64,000 bases of DNA. Origin: an uncultured Flavobacteriaceae bacterium (lineage in GTDB: Bacteria; Bacteroidota; Bacteroidia; Flavobacteriales; Flavobacteriaceae). The first letter of the stretch is position 1; the number at the start of each line of letters is the position of its first letter. A program made the translations under genes and the position numbers. The notes beneath the pieces were generated by a model. It ran no database searches. It was given only the letters and a program-made list of their open reading frames with translations, and had not been told where the DNA came from. The stretch covers positions 124,001 to 188,000 of the forward strand of contig CAJIYJ010000005.1 in the NCBI GenBank assembly GCA_905181625.1. The letters are read 5' to 3'. Of the stretch, positions 39,377 through 49,162 are shown in pieces.

Positions 39377-40387
39377 ATTCTTAAACTGACTTAAAAATCG
39401 TGCATCATTTTGATATAAAATTCTAATATCTTCTATTTGATATAAAAGCATTGCTATTCTTTCTATACCCATTCCAAAAGCAAAACCTGAATATTCATTT
39501 GAATCTATATTACAATTTTCTAAAACATTCGGATCAACCATGCCACATCCCATTATTTCTAGCCACCCGGTTCCTTTGGTTATTCTGTAATCAGTTTCTG
39601 AATTTAACCCCCAATAAATATCAACTTCTGCACTTGGTTCAGTAAAAGGGAAATAAGAAGGTCTTAATCTTATTTTAGAATTTCCAAAAAGTTCTTTTGT
39701 GAAATATATGAGTGTTTGCTTTAAATCCGCAAAAGAGACATTTTTATCAATATACAACCCCTCTACTTGATGAAAAAAACAATGTGATCTTGCTGAAATA
39801 TCCTCATTCCTATAAACTCTCCCAGGTGAAATTGTTCTAATTGGAGGTTGATTATTTTCCATGTGCCTTATCTGAACTGAAGAAGTGTGAGTTCTAAGTA
39901 ATAAATCTGGGTTTTTATTTATAAAAAAAGTATCCTGCATGTCTCTAGCAGGATGATGTTCTGGCAGATTTAAGGCGGTAAAATTATGCCAATCATCTTC
40001 AATTTCTGGGCCTTCAGAAATATTAAATCCTATTTTATAAAAAATATCAATTATTTTATCTCTAATAATAGAAATTGGATGTCTAGACCCTAACTCTAAC
40101 ATTGAAGCTGGCCTAGTCAGATCCTTGTTAGCTGTCTTTGAATTTTTTTTAGCATTTAAAGATTTTTTTAAATCCTCTAGTTTCAGATGAGTTACTTTTT
40201 TTAATTCATTTATAGCTAAACCATATTCTTTTTTTTCGGAGACATTTACTTTTTTGAATTGAGCAAAGTAAGAACTTATGTGTCCTTTTTTTCCTAAATA
40301 TTCTATTCTAAATTTCTCTAACTCTTTTGGGTCATTAGTAATAAAAGTCGAAGCTTCTTTAATTCTTTTTTGTATTTCAGCAATCAT
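39368..40387 (-). CDS. pheS: Phenylalanyl-tRNA synthetase alpha subunit
   Basis: 339 aa class II synthetase subunit. N-terminal coiled coil (about 1-85), then the catalytic core with [12 protein letters not shown] (motif 1-2 area), [21 protein letters not shown], and motif 3 [16 protein letters not shown]. pheT is not adjacent, a common separation in Bacteroidota. Confidence 0.97.
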   Translation of the reverse strand: MIAEIQKRIKEASTFITNDPKELEKFRIEYLGKKGHISSYFAQFKKVNVSEKKEYGLAINELKKVTHLKLEDLKKSLNAKKNSKTANKDLTRPASMLELGSRHPISIIRDKIIDIFYKIGFNISEGPEIEDDWHNFTALNLPEHHPARDMQDTFFINKNPDLLLRTHTSSVQIRHMENNQPPIRTISPGRVYRNEDISARSHCFFHQVEGLYIDKNVSFADLKQTLIYFTKELFGNSKIRLRPSYFPFTEPSAEVDIYWGLNSETDYRITKGTGWLEIMGCGMVDPNVLENCNIDSNEYSGFAFGMGIERIAMLLYQIEDIRILYQNDARFLSQFKNSI

Positions 40388-40428
40388 AAATAAACTTAAA
40401 ATTGTTCTTCAAAAGTAATGTTTTTCAG

Positions 40429-40785
40429 CTATTGAATTAATTCTTTTTCTATAAAATAATTAACCACAGCCTCTTTCATTAAAAGAGTTTGTTCTCCAGA
40501 TTTTAAATTCGGCAACTTATTTATCACTTTGTAGTGAGGCCAGCCGTCGTTGTCAATATATTCAAATTGATAAAATCCAAAAGGCTCTAAAAGCCTGCAA
40601 ATGGCTATATGCATCAAGTCTAACTTTTGATCTTTATTAAACTTGTTGTCTGTTTGACCTAGTTCTTGAACTCCAATTAAATAAATTACATTTTCTAAAC
40701 CTAGAGGCTCACCATCGTTAAATTGGCTGCTTAAAATATCTAAAATTGTAATCCATTTATTTTTTAAATCATTGTTGTTATTCAT
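40429..40785 (-). CDS. Conserved hypothetical protein
   Basis: 118 aa, acidic and soluble, no signal peptide or helix pairs. Segments such as GLENVIYLIGVQELGQ and GFYQFEYIDNDGWPHYKV look conserved in type, but I recognise no family. It lies between pheS and the divergent cvpA. Confidence 0.65.
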   Translation of the reverse strand: MNNNNDLKNKWITILDILSSQFNDGEPLGLENVIYLIGVQELGQTDNKFNKDQKLDLMHIAICRLLEPFGFYQFEYIDNDGWPHYKVINKLPNLKSGEQTLLMKEAVVNYFIEKELIQ

Positions 40786-40823
40786 TGCTCATAGTATTCA
40801 AAATTCATAGCGCACAATATACT

Positions 40824-40831
40824 TATATTTG
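40824..40831 (+). promoter_or_regulatory. -7 promoter element of cvpA
   Basis: TATATTTG matches TAnnTTTG and lies 13 bases before the TTG at 40845. It falls inside the longer frame from 40785 and so argues for the shorter protein. Confidence 0.5.
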
Positions 40832-40844
40832 TAAAAAAAATGTA

Positions 40845-41366
40845 TTGAATTACTTAGATATTTTTATTGTTTCTATTTTGGTTTTTGGTTTTTTTAGAGG
40901 TTTTATAAAGGGCCTTATCATGGAACTATCCTCTTTATTGGCTATTGTTTTAGGAACTTATGGTTCTCTAAAATTTTCTGACATTACACACGATTGGCTA
41001 TCAATAAATTTTTCAAGTCAAATCGAAAGTATTGATGAAAATTATTTAAAAGTAGCTTCATTTGCTTTTACTTTTCTAATAATTATAGTATTTGTTTCTA
41101 TTATTGGCAAGGGCCTTACTAGTGTTATTAAAATGGTTTCGTTAGGCTTAATCAATAAGGTTTTAGGAGGATTGTTTGGGTCTGTAAAATATGTTCTTAT
41201 TTTATCTTTTTGTTTTGTTTTCTTTGAAAACTTAAACTCTACTTTATTCTTAATTGATGAAAGTTTCTTTGAAGCGACTTTGTTTTATGGATCAATTATT
41301 GAATTAGGAGATACTTTGCTGAATTTTTTTAATTCAAACAAAGAATCAATTAATTTTTTTAATTGA
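40845..41366 (+). CDS. CvpA family membrane protein
   Basis: 173 aa with four membrane helices. MNYLDIFIVSILVFGFFRGF and KGLIMELSSLLAIVLG are the family N-terminal helices, then KMVSLGLINKVLGGLFGSVK before the last helix. In E. coli CvpA affects colicin V production and envelope stress tolerance. TTG at 40845 is chosen as start, since it matches the family N-terminus and lies behind the promoter element. Its end overlaps batE on the other strand by 21 bases. Confidence 0.85.
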   Translation: MNYLDIFIVSILVFGFFRGFIKGLIMELSSLLAIVLGTYGSLKFSDITHDWLSINFSSQIESIDENYLKVASFAFTFLIIIVFVSIIGKGLTSVIKMVSLGLINKVLGGLFGSVKYVLILSFCFVFFENLNSTLFLIDESFFEATLFYGSIIELGDTLLNFFNSNKESINFFN

Positions 41367-42104
41367 CTTTAATTCAATCCACCCGCTATTTCCATCGTTA
41401 ATTTTAACTAGGCCCCACTCATTTAATTCTTCTTGTATAACAACTTTTGTTCCTTCATGTAAATTAAAAAGAATTTCACTTCTAAAATTAGGTTCAGCTC
41501 TGAAGTCTATTTTATTTTCAAAAATTATAGCACTAATAGTCTTCTTTTTGTTTTCAAAGCGATTAATTCCATTAAAAATAAAAAGAATACTAAGACTAAA
41601 AAATATTGCAGAAAAGGTGAAATAATTTTTCTTTGATATAGTTTTAGTATTGAAGAAGTATAACAAAAATGTTGCTAAAAAAATATACCACAGGACTAAG
41701 CCTGTAATTAACCATTGCTGCATATTTAAGATTTTTGAAATATAATTCAAAAAATCTGAAACTTGATTGGTTGGGAGCTTTTCTATTTTGTCAATTAACA
41801 TGTTTTGAGAATAGGCCAGGTTATTTAAAATATCCCTGTCCTTAGGCTTTAATATTAAAGCCTTCTCGTAAAAGTATATGCTGTTTGCAATATCATTTAT
41901 TTTATAAAAGGAGTTTCCTAAATTAAAATACAAGGCTTCAGAGTGCTCTCCATTTTCAATTATTGATTTAAATTGAACAATAGCCTCTTCATATTTGCCA
42001 TTGTTGTATAACTTTACTCCATTATTAAAATAATCAGTGCTGTTAGTTTGTGAAAAAACTAACGTTGAGAAAAGCGAATAAACTATAACAATAATTTTTT
42101 TCAT
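41346..42104 (-). CDS. batE: BatE, TPR and SH3-like domain protein
   Basis: 252 aa. Signal peptide ending VFSQ, TPR repeats (about 22-100, YNNGKYEEAIVQFKSI, LYFNLGNSFYKIND, YFYEKALILKPKDRD), two membrane helices (about 132-185) and a bacterial SH3 domain at the C-terminus (about 195-250, VDFRAEP-like IDFRAEPNFRSEIL, GNSGWIELKSI). This is the standard BatE layout. Last gene of the moxR-bat operon, 2 bases after batD. Confidence 0.9.
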   Translation of the reverse strand: MKKIIVIVYSLFSTLVFSQTNSTDYFNNGVKLYNNGKYEEAIVQFKSIIENGEHSEALYFNLGNSFYKINDIANSIYFYEKALILKPKDRDILNNLAYSQNMLIDKIEKLPTNQVSDFLNYISKILNMQQWLITGLVLWYIFLATFLLYFFNTKTISKKNYFTFSAIFFSLSILFIFNGINRFENKKKTISAIIFENKIDFRAEPNFRSEILFNLHEGTKVVIQEELNEWGLVKINDGNSGWIELKSIKKIN

Positions 42105-42106
42105 CT

Positions 42107-43882
42107 TTAAATTTGTTTGTCAATTTCTGAAATTATATTTACTGCATTCTCGTAATCATTGTTAATTGCAACATTTGACGCTGGTGTAAATCTGGCATAC
42201 TCACAGTTCTCTATCAATTTAACGAACAGTTCTATTGATTCTATTTGAATATTTTTATTTGCCAATAACCTTTTAATTTTTTCTTTACTATAATCTGATG
42301 TTTCGATTAAAAGTTTAGATTTTAAAAAATTGTGTAAAGCTCTTTCTAGTGCGTCATAAAAGACCTCTTTCTTTTGCAAATTTATTTTTGCTTCTGATAA
42401 ATATTTTTTAGCTAATTTATTAGCTCGTCTTGATTTATATCCTTTTAAATCAGAATCTGAAACTTTTTTAAATTTAAAAAACACTAATAGAACAAATATA
42501 ATTATTAAGGGCATGACAATAAGAATATAAAACAAAGTCGAGTAAATGAAGTTTTGACTCTTTAATTTAATTAATCCTGGTTTTGTTTTTATAAATCTAA
42601 ATTGATTTTGAGAATTAGAAATACTATTAGTGTTTTCAGACAATACTTTAACTTTATTGTTTTGAGAATATGAAGAGGGATCTTCTAATACACTAATTAC
42701 TATCTCCTTTGTAAATGTGGATTTGTATTTTTTTGTTTTAGGGTCAAAATAAACAAACTCAACGGGTGAAATTGGATATTTCCCTTTAAATTGTGGTACT
42801 AATGTGTAGGTGTCCGAGATATCGCCTGACATTCCTCCTAGATTAGTTGTTATGTTTTCATTATGTTCAGGATCATATTTTTCAAGTGAACTTGGAACTG
42901 ATAAATCAGGAGTAGAAAATAATTTTAAATTCCCCGATCCTTTAACTTTAATTGTTAATTGAAATGACTCCGAAGCATTTAATTGATTTTTTGAAGATAA
43001 TAATTCAATTTTAAAATCTCCAACTGCTCCGCTAAAATTAGATGGAGCATCTTTAGGCAATGGCTTTACTTTTATTAATCGGTTTCCTGCAACAACCGTT
43101 TTAGGAATCTGAGTATAAATTCTATTTCCAAAAAAATCTCTTTTACTTGTTGGCACATCAACTGAAACATCTAAAGAAAGAGGCTTAATGTTTAACTCTC
43201 CTTCTTTTTGAGGGTAAAGGACCATTTTTTTCCAAATAACGTAATTATAACTATCTCCCTTGTATGATCCTCTTTCGATTTGGAGTCTTGGTATTTTGAT
43301 GTTATTAGACCAAAAATCCACATATTCAGGGCTGTCAATTTCACCGACATTGGTAACATTAATTTGAGGGCTAAAAAAGAGTTTATAAACAACAGAAATA
43401 CCTTCATTTAAGAAAGGGTTAGTATTGGATACTTCAGCTACCAAATGTAAATTTTCATTGACTAAATAGTTTGAATTATTTGGATCATTATTAATTGAAA
43501 CAGATTCGCTAACTATAACCTTAACTGGCATAGTTTTATAAAGTTTTTCTTTTATTTCTATAGAAGCTTGCCCAATGGATAAAGATCCTTTTTTTAAAGG
43601 AGACAAAAAATAAGTATAAACCTTAGAAAAAGATCTTTTCCCATTTATCCAGGAATTGCTTACTGATTGTTGTGGTCCACCAACAACTCGAAAGCCATCA
43701 AAATTTGGAGGCGAAAAATTGTCTCCATCTTTATTCATTTTAAAATCTAATCTAAGAGTTTCGTTTATTCCTAAGATTTTTTTGCTAGTTATGGCCTCAA
43801 AACTAATTCCTTGATTTTGAGCATTAATTTCAAAAAATATTGTTGAAATAAATAACAGTAAAAGAGTAGCTCGTATTCTCAT
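42107..43882 (-). CDS. batD: BatD, oxygen-tolerance family protein
   Basis: 591 aa. Signal peptide MRIRATLLLLFISTIFFEINAQ, tandem beta-rich domains in the periplasm (GISFEAITSKKILGINETL; FRVVGGPQQSVSNSWINGK), a membrane helix (about 452-476) and a cytosolic helical tail. The ATG at 43882 is chosen over a TTG at 43897 because it begins the signal peptide and lies 8 bases after the batC stop. Confidence 0.9.
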   Translation of the reverse strand: MRIRATLLLLFISTIFFEINAQNQGISFEAITSKKILGINETLRLDFKMNKDGDNFSPPNFDGFRVVGGPQQSVSNSWINGKRSFSKVYTYFLSPLKKGSLSIGQASIEIKEKLYKTMPVKVIVSESVSINNDPNNSNYLVNENLHLVAEVSNTNPFLNEGISVVYKLFFSPQINVTNVGEIDSPEYVDFWSNNIKIPRLQIERGSYKGDSYNYVIWKKMVLYPQKEGELNIKPLSLDVSVDVPTSKRDFFGNRIYTQIPKTVVAGNRLIKVKPLPKDAPSNFSGAVGDFKIELLSSKNQLNASESFQLTIKVKGSGNLKLFSTPDLSVPSSLEKYDPEHNENITTNLGGMSGDISDTYTLVPQFKGKYPISPVEFVYFDPKTKKYKSTFTKEIVISVLEDPSSYSQNNKVKVLSENTNSISNSQNQFRFIKTKPGLIKLKSQNFIYSTLFYILIVMPLIIIFVLLVFFKFKKVSDSDLKGYKSRRANKLAKKYLSEAKINLQKKEVFYDALERALHNFLKSKLLIETSDYSKEKIKRLLANKNIQIESIELFVKLIENCEYARFTPASNVAINNDYENAVNIISEIDKQI

Positions 43883-43890
43883 AGTTTTAT

Positions 43891-44650
43891 TTACCAATCT
43901 TTTTTGTTTTTTATAGGAGAGCCTTTAATTTTATTCTTGTTAACCTTTTCCTGAACTTTCTTTTCTTGATTGTCCATTGCTTTTAATAGATTTTTAAGTT
44001 GCTCTGGTGATATTTTCTTTTCTTGAGGTTTATTTTGCCTGTCATCCTTCTTGTCGTCCTTCTTGTCATCCTTCTTGTCGTCCTTCTTGTCATCCTTCTT
44101 GTCATCCTTCTTGTCATCCTTCTTGTCATCCTTCTTGTCATCCTTCTTGTCATCCTTCTTGTCGTCCTTCTTGTCGTCTTTTCTTCTTGTCGTTTTTCTT
44201 TTGTTCGTTTTTTAGCAGCTCTTTTGCTAAAACATAATTATATCTAGTTTCGTCATCATTAGGGTTATTAAGCAGAGCGTTTTTAAAAGAGTTCACGGCG
44301 TTTTGATAGTCTTTGTTTTGCATGTAGACATTCCCTAAGTTATGATGTCCTTTGTGAAGTTCTTGACTTGAATTGGCTTTTTTAATGGATAATTTATACT
44401 GATTAGCTGCTTCTTGGTTTAATTGACCTTTGTAAAATGAATTGGCCAAATTATATGAGGCTATATTATTTAATGAATCAATCGAAATAGCTTTTCTGTA
44501 GAGGGCTTCCGCATCAATTAAATTATTTTCAACGTACTCTAAATTTCCGTCTAATGTCATATTGTTAGATTTCTTGTCCAAAAGAGAGTCCTGAGAAAAA
44601 ATCTTTACAGATATTAAAAAAAAGAAAATTATTGTATATCTTTTATTCAT
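43891..44650 (-). CDS. batC: BatC, TPR protein with Lys/Asp repeat tail (frameshifted)
   Basis: The first frame gives a signal peptide (to FSQ), TPR repeats (LYRKAISIDSLNNIASYNLA, HHNLGNVYMQNKDYQNAVNS) and stops early after KNDKKKRRQEGRQEG. Skipping one base in the T-run at 44179-44182 (plus strand) restores a second frame: eleven KKDD units, then ISPEQLKNLLKAMDNQEKKV and IKGSPIKNKKDW, the conserved BatC C-terminus. The restored protein has 252 aa and stops at 43891-43893, just before batD. Error in sequencing beside the repeat is likely; a true frameshift would drop the tail. Confidence 0.85.
44041..44172. repeat. 12-bp tandem repeat, 11 units, inside batC
   Basis: Eleven exact-length units GTCRTCCTTCTT in a row (R is A or G): eight units read GTCATC and three GTCGTC, with no other difference. 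On the minus strand each unit is AAG AAG GAY GAC, coding Lys-Lys-Asp-Asp. The unit length is a multiple of three, so copy-number change keeps the frame. The use of AAG and GAC in a genome that prefers AAA and GAT suggests recent expansion by slippage. Confidence 0.95.
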
Positions 44651-45674
44651 TAAATAAATTTAACTTTTTAATCCAAAATGTTTTCTTTTCAAAAACAAAT
44701 AATTCCAAACATAGAAAAATTAAGGCAAGTGCTATAAACCACTGAAATTGATCTTTATAAGCAACAAATTGCTTGGATTCAAATTCTTGTTTATCCATTT
44801 CTTTTAATTTATCAATTACAATTTTAACTACTTCTTCAGTATTTTCGCCTTCAATATAAATGCCATTTGTAGAGGAAGCTAAATCTTCTAATAATTTTGG
44901 AATAAGCTTGGTAATAACCACTTCCCCTTCTGAATCTTTTTTATATGATTCTACTATATTATTTGATTTAATTGGAATAGGTGACCCTTTGACAGTTCCT
45001 AGTCCAATTGTAAAAATAGTAATTCCCGAATCTTCACCTATTTCAGAAATATTTTGATTTTCAATCTCATGATCTTCTCCATCAGAAAGTATGCATAAAA
45101 CTCTGTTAGTTTGGTTTTCATCATCATAATAATCTTTAGCCAATTTAATTGATTCTAGAATTGCTGTCCCTTGAGATGATAACATCTCTGTATTTAAACT
45201 TTGTAAAAACATTTTTGCCGTAGAATAGTCATTAGTAATTGGTAGTATTGGTAAAGCTGAAGCTGCATATGCAATTATTCCAACCCTGTCCGAATTTAAT
45301 TCATTAATTATTTGAGAGACCAATCGTTTTGCTTTTTCTAGTCTATTAGGAGCAACATCCTCAGCTAACATACTTTTAGAAACATCTATTGCAAATACAA
45401 TATCTACTCCTTCTCTTTTGACAGTTTTAAGTTGAGTTCCAATTTTTGGATTAACTAAGCTTATTGAAGTAAAAAGAAAAAAAAGTAACAAAAAAATTAA
45501 TTTTAATTTAGGTTTGAAAGTAGAAATATTTGGGCTTAATATTTTTAATAACTTTTTAGAAACATGCTTTTTTTGAACAGTACTTTTCCATCTATTAAGA
45601 ACGAGAAACCCTACCAAAACAATTGGAGTTACCAATGTTAAATAAAAATATATTGTCTGTTCTAATTGATACAT
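44643..45674 (-). CDS. batB: BatB, von Willebrand factor A domain membrane protein
   Basis: 343 aa. Two N-terminal helices (about 10-25 and 60-76), a VWA domain (about 88-290) with the MIDAS motif DVSKSM, conserved Thr/Asp in ILPITNDYSTAK and LSDGEDHE, and a C-terminal helix. Close relative of batA next to it, as is usual. Overlaps batC by 8 bases. Confidence 0.92.
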   Translation of the reverse strand: MYQLEQTIYFYLTLVTPIVLVGFLVLNRWKSTVQKKHVSKKLLKILSPNISTFKPKLKLIFLLLFFLFTSISLVNPKIGTQLKTVKREGVDIVFAIDVSKSMLAEDVAPNRLEKAKRLVSQIINELNSDRVGIIAYAASALPILPITNDYSTAKMFLQSLNTEMLSSQGTAILESIKLAKDYYDDENQTNRVLCILSDGEDHEIENQNISEIGEDSGITIFTIGLGTVKGSPIPIKSNNIVESYKKDSEGEVVITKLIPKLLEDLASSTNGIYIEGENTEEVVKIVIDKLKEMDKQEFESKQFVAYKDQFQWFIALALIFLCLELFVFEKKTFWIKKLNLFNE

Positions 45675-46676
45675 TTATATAAAACTTTTAAATAAAGTTG
45701 ATCTAAGTAACCACTCAATAAAAATAAGCACAAAAGACATTAACACAAAAATTCTATACTTTTCTACAGCATTAGTGTATTTAAATTCTTCCACTTCTGT
45801 TTTTTCAAGTTTATTGATTTCTTCATAAATATCTTTAAGTCTTTTATTGTCTGTTGCTCTAAAATATAATCCTCCTGTTTTTTTTGCAATAGATTTTAAT
45901 AAGTCCTCATCAATTTCAACTTTTGTTAATCCAAACCTAAAGGAACCATTTGGATTAATAGCGATTGGAGCTAAAGCATTCCCATTAGTCCCCAAGCCTA
46001 TTGTATAGGTTTTTATTTCATAAGATGAGGCTAGATCTGCTGCTGTATTTGGATCAATAAATCCTGAATTATTAACTCCATCAGTAAGTAGAATGACTAC
46101 CTTACTTTTAGCCTTACTATCCTTAAGCCTATTAACTGCTGTCGCCAAACCCATTCCAATTGCTGTTCCATCTTCAATGACTCCATCAAAGTTAATTTCT
46201 TCAAGTGATTTGATTATTATTGATTTATCAGATGTAACTGGGGTCTTTGTATAACTTTCTCCTGCATAAACTACCAATCCAATTCGATCGTTAGTCCTGT
46301 CGTTTATAAATTCTTTCGCTACTAATTTTAGAGCATCTAATCTATTTGGACTCAGATCTTGAGCTAACATACTTGAAGAAACATCTACAGCGATTACTAT
46401 GTCTATCCCTTTGCTTGTTTTAGTTTGAGTAGAAACATTTAGTACTTGTGGTCTAGACAGTCCTATAATTAACATAGTAATGGCTAAATATCTTAGAATA
46501 TCTAAAATTGGATAAAACTTAATTTTAAAAGATTTAAAGTTTAATTCCTTTAATGAGGATATTTTAAACTTTGAAGTTTTTTTATTTGAAGTTTTAATAT
46601 TTACCAAAACTAAAAGAGGCAATAACATTAGGAGCCAAAGAAATTCAGAGTTATAAAAAGTTATTTCTTGAAACAT
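45675..46676 (-). CDS. batA: BatA, von Willebrand factor A domain membrane protein
   Basis: 333 aa. It begins MFQEITFYNSEFLWLL, the typical BatA start; an in-frame TTG 15 bases upstream would overlap the previous gene. N-terminal helices, a VWA domain (about 85-290) with MIDAS DVSSSM, KTPVTSDKSI and LLTDGVNNSG, and a C-terminal helix. Likely forms a membrane complex with BatB. Confidence 0.92.
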   Translation of the reverse strand: MFQEITFYNSEFLWLLMLLPLLVLVNIKTSNKKTSKFKISSLKELNFKSFKIKFYPILDILRYLAITMLIIGLSRPQVLNVSTQTKTSKGIDIVIAVDVSSSMLAQDLSPNRLDALKLVAKEFINDRTNDRIGLVVYAGESYTKTPVTSDKSIIIKSLEEINFDGVIEDGTAIGMGLATAVNRLKDSKAKSKVVILLTDGVNNSGFIDPNTAADLASSYEIKTYTIGLGTNGNALAPIAINPNGSFRFGLTKVEIDEDLLKSIAKKTGGLYFRATDNKRLKDIYEEINKLEKTEVEEFKYTNAVEKYRIFVLMSFVLIFIEWLLRSTLFKSFI

Positions 46677-46680
46677 ATTG

Positions 46681-48255
46681 TTAATCATCAAATTTTATTG
46701 ATCCTTCTATTTTCTTTGAAATTTGTTTAGCGTAATCATTTTCTCTGTCAAATATAATTAGAACATTTTGAACCCCTGCTTTTTTACTAAATGTAATATT
46801 TGAATATTCTTTTTTAATTTGAATCTCGTTTTCTGTTAAGAAATCGAATGATCCCAAAAATTTTAACGCAGATAATCCATTGTCTAAATAAAATTCTTCT
46901 TGCTTTGTTAAAATATTTTCTGCACCCATGTCTTTTAATAAAGCAATTAAATCATCTATTGTGTTCTGAGGTTCGTTCTTTTTTTCTTTATCAATTGGCT
47001 TTATGTTTAATATAACATTTACTGAACTATTTAAAGAGCCCCATTCAAATTTTTGATTTTCTGTTTCTAATTCCCGAATTAACACATCGGGAGAAGAGAT
47101 AGTAATAGGAAAAGCGCCATAAGTACTGATTGTCCAATCTTGTTGTAATAATTTTTTAGTTGAATTTCCTATAACATTATCTTTTACATCTTGCCATCCA
47201 AAAATTATTACAGATATAATCAAACTAAATAAAACAAGTCCCGAACTTATCACAACAAAAAACTTTATAAACTTATTTTTTTTTTGTTTTTTAAGTTTTT
47301 CTAAATATTCTTTATTTTTTAAAAGTTCTTCTTCAGTTGGTTTAGGAATAGCTTCTTTGGTGTCTAATAAAACATTTTCTAAAACTTTTTTGTCTGAAGA
47401 AGCTATCTCGTTTCCTGGATTTGATTTAGCAAATTTCACTAAATCTGCTGTTTTTAATACGCCTTTAAAATTAATAATTGTTTCGTTGGATAATGAAAGT
47501 TTTCCTGCATCCTTCAATAATTCTAATTTATTAATTAGTTCATCTGTAGTGCTTTCTATCGCATCTAAACTCACTTCTTCCTCTAAATAACTTTTTACGA
47601 TTTCAGTTAGTTTAGAGTAATATAACTTGTAGTCTAACTGTTCTTTTAAATTATTCGATTCTAAAAGATGTAATGCATTTATAGCCCTCTCCAAAGGGGG
47701 TTGTATCTTTTCTTTTTCTAGTTTTGAATTAAGAGCTCGCTTATATAATTTCCAAATTAAAATAAACATTAAAATAATAAGACAAATCGCCACATAATTT
47801 TTCCACCAACCTTCATCATTTTTATTTACTTCAATAATATTTTTTATATCGAAAAATTTTTTGCTAACTGTGTCAACCTTTACATTTAAAACATCTATTA
47901 AAATAGAATCTGAATAAAATAAAATATCATTTATAATTATTTTTGGAGATTTTAAAGAAAATGTGCCTGGGTCAAAACTTGTTAACGAAAATTTTTTTTT
48001 AATATTAAATTTATTTTCAAATCTTACCGTATCCCATTCTTCTTCTTTAATTATTTCGAAAGGATTAATAAACTTGCTAGATTCAAAAGCAAATAAGGAT
48101 ATCGTGTCAATAATCAAGCTTAATTCATAGTTTATTTGTTCACCTACTTTAATGGATGTTGTATCAACTTTAGATGAAATGACTGGTAAATCCTGTGAGA
48201 ATATATTTGTATTAAAACAAATTAATATTACAATAAGTAGCTTTATTTTATCCAC
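46681..48255 (-). CDS. BatD-like membrane protein of the moxR-bat operon
   Basis: 524 aa. Signal peptide ending FSQD, a beta-rich periplasmic domain of the BatD/DUF4381-neighbour type (about 22-140), helix 1 (about 150-170), a cytosolic region with Lys-rich linker, helix 2 (about 330-355) and a final soluble domain (about 370-524) with NTIDDLIALLKDMGAENI. Found between DUF58 and batA in Flavobacteriia. Its function is not established; position suggests it helps the VWA proteins. Confidence 0.75.
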   Translation of the reverse strand: MDKIKLLIVILICFNTNIFSQDLPVISSKVDTTSIKVGEQINYELSLIIDTISLFAFESSKFINPFEIIKEEEWDTVRFENKFNIKKKFSLTSFDPGTFSLKSPKIIINDILFYSDSILIDVLNVKVDTVSKKFFDIKNIIEVNKNDEGWWKNYVAICLIILMFILIWKLYKRALNSKLEKEKIQPPLERAINALHLLESNNLKEQLDYKLYYSKLTEIVKSYLEEEVSLDAIESTTDELINKLELLKDAGKLSLSNETIINFKGVLKTADLVKFAKSNPGNEIASSDKKVLENVLLDTKEAIPKPTEEELLKNKEYLEKLKKQKKNKFIKFFVVISSGLVLFSLIISVIIFGWQDVKDNVIGNSTKKLLQQDWTISTYGAFPITISSPDVLIRELETENQKFEWGSLNSSVNVILNIKPIDKEKKNEPQNTIDDLIALLKDMGAENILTKQEEFYLDNGLSALKFLGSFDFLTENEIQIKKEYSNITFSKKAGVQNVLIIFDRENDYAKQISKKIEGSIKFDD

Positions 48256-49114
48256 GCTTTTTAAAATAACTTAATAGTTTTTTTACATAACTTTCGTCTG
48301 TTCTACATACCAATGTTCCTGCTCCATTTTTAGTGAATAATTCATTGATTTTTTTAAAATTTAACGAATTCAGTTTTCGGTACTTGTTCCTTAATTCTAA
48401 AGACGATGTGTCTATAAGTCTGATTTCTTCTGTTTCCTGATCAAACATAGATACCAAACCTAAATTTGGAATAGCTTCTTCTAGTTTGTCATAAATTCTA
48501 ATTCCTGTTACGTCATGTTTTTTAGCGGTAACTCTTAAAGTTTTTTCAAAGTCAGGAGAAATAAAGTCAGATAAGATAAATGCGATTGATTTCTTTTTAA
48601 TTACACTAATTAAAAATTGCAGAGCAATTCCAATATCTGTTTTTTTGCTTTCAGGCTTAAACTCGATCAACTCTCTGATTATTCTTAAAACGTGAGTTTT
48701 GCCCTTTTTTGGAGGAATATAAAGCTCTATTTGATCAGTAAAAAGTATGAGCCCAACTTTATCATTATTTTGAAGTGCTGAAAAAGCTAAAGTCGCTGAA
48801 ATTTCAGTTATTATATTTTTTTTTAATGCGTTGTCAGATCCAAAAAATTCTGAGCCACTAATATCAACTATCAGCATTAACGTTAACTCTCTTTCTTCTT
48901 CAAAAACTTTAACAAATGGTTCATTATACCTTGCTGTTACATTCCAATCTATCGCTCTTACATCATCTCCAAATTGATAATTTCTCACTTCACTAAAAGT
49001 CATGCCCCTTCCCTTAAAAGCACTATGATATTCTCCTCCAAAAATATTATTACTTAATCTTCTGGTTTTTATTTCAATTTTTCTTACTTTTTTTAATAGC
49101 TCTTTTGTTTCCAC
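48248..49114 (-). CDS. DUF58 domain protein
   Basis: 288 aa cytosolic protein with the DUF58 core SEVRNYQFGDDVRAIDWNVT (about 42-61) and a following VWA-like fold with MIDAS-type DISGSEFFGS. Standard partner of MoxR ATPases. Overlaps the downstream BatD-like gene by 8 bases. Confidence 0.92.
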   Translation of the reverse strand: METKELLKKVRKIEIKTRRLSNNIFGGEYHSAFKGRGMTFSEVRNYQFGDDVRAIDWNVTARYNEPFVKVFEEERELTLMLIVDISGSEFFGSDNALKKNIITEISATLAFSALQNNDKVGLILFTDQIELYIPPKKGKTHVLRIIRELIEFKPESKKTDIGIALQFLISVIKKKSIAFILSDFISPDFEKTLRVTAKKHDVTGIRIYDKLEEAIPNLGLVSMFDQETEEIRLIDTSSLELRNKYRKLNSLNFKKINELFTKNGAGTLVCRTDESYVKKLLSYFKKRG

Positions 49115-49162
49115 TAGATAAGGTTAATTAACTTTTTTAAGAATTGATAATTCCAATTACTA

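Noticed and set aside
44041-44172. Possible CRISPR array
   Set aside because: The units are directly adjacent with no spacers, too short, and lie in a coding region.
44007-44247. Plus-strand open frames with repeated His-Pro-Ser-Cys or Leu-Val-Ile units
   Set aside because: They are the antisense reading of the 12-bp batC repeat; a multiple-of-three repeat opens all frames. No promoter or family supports them.
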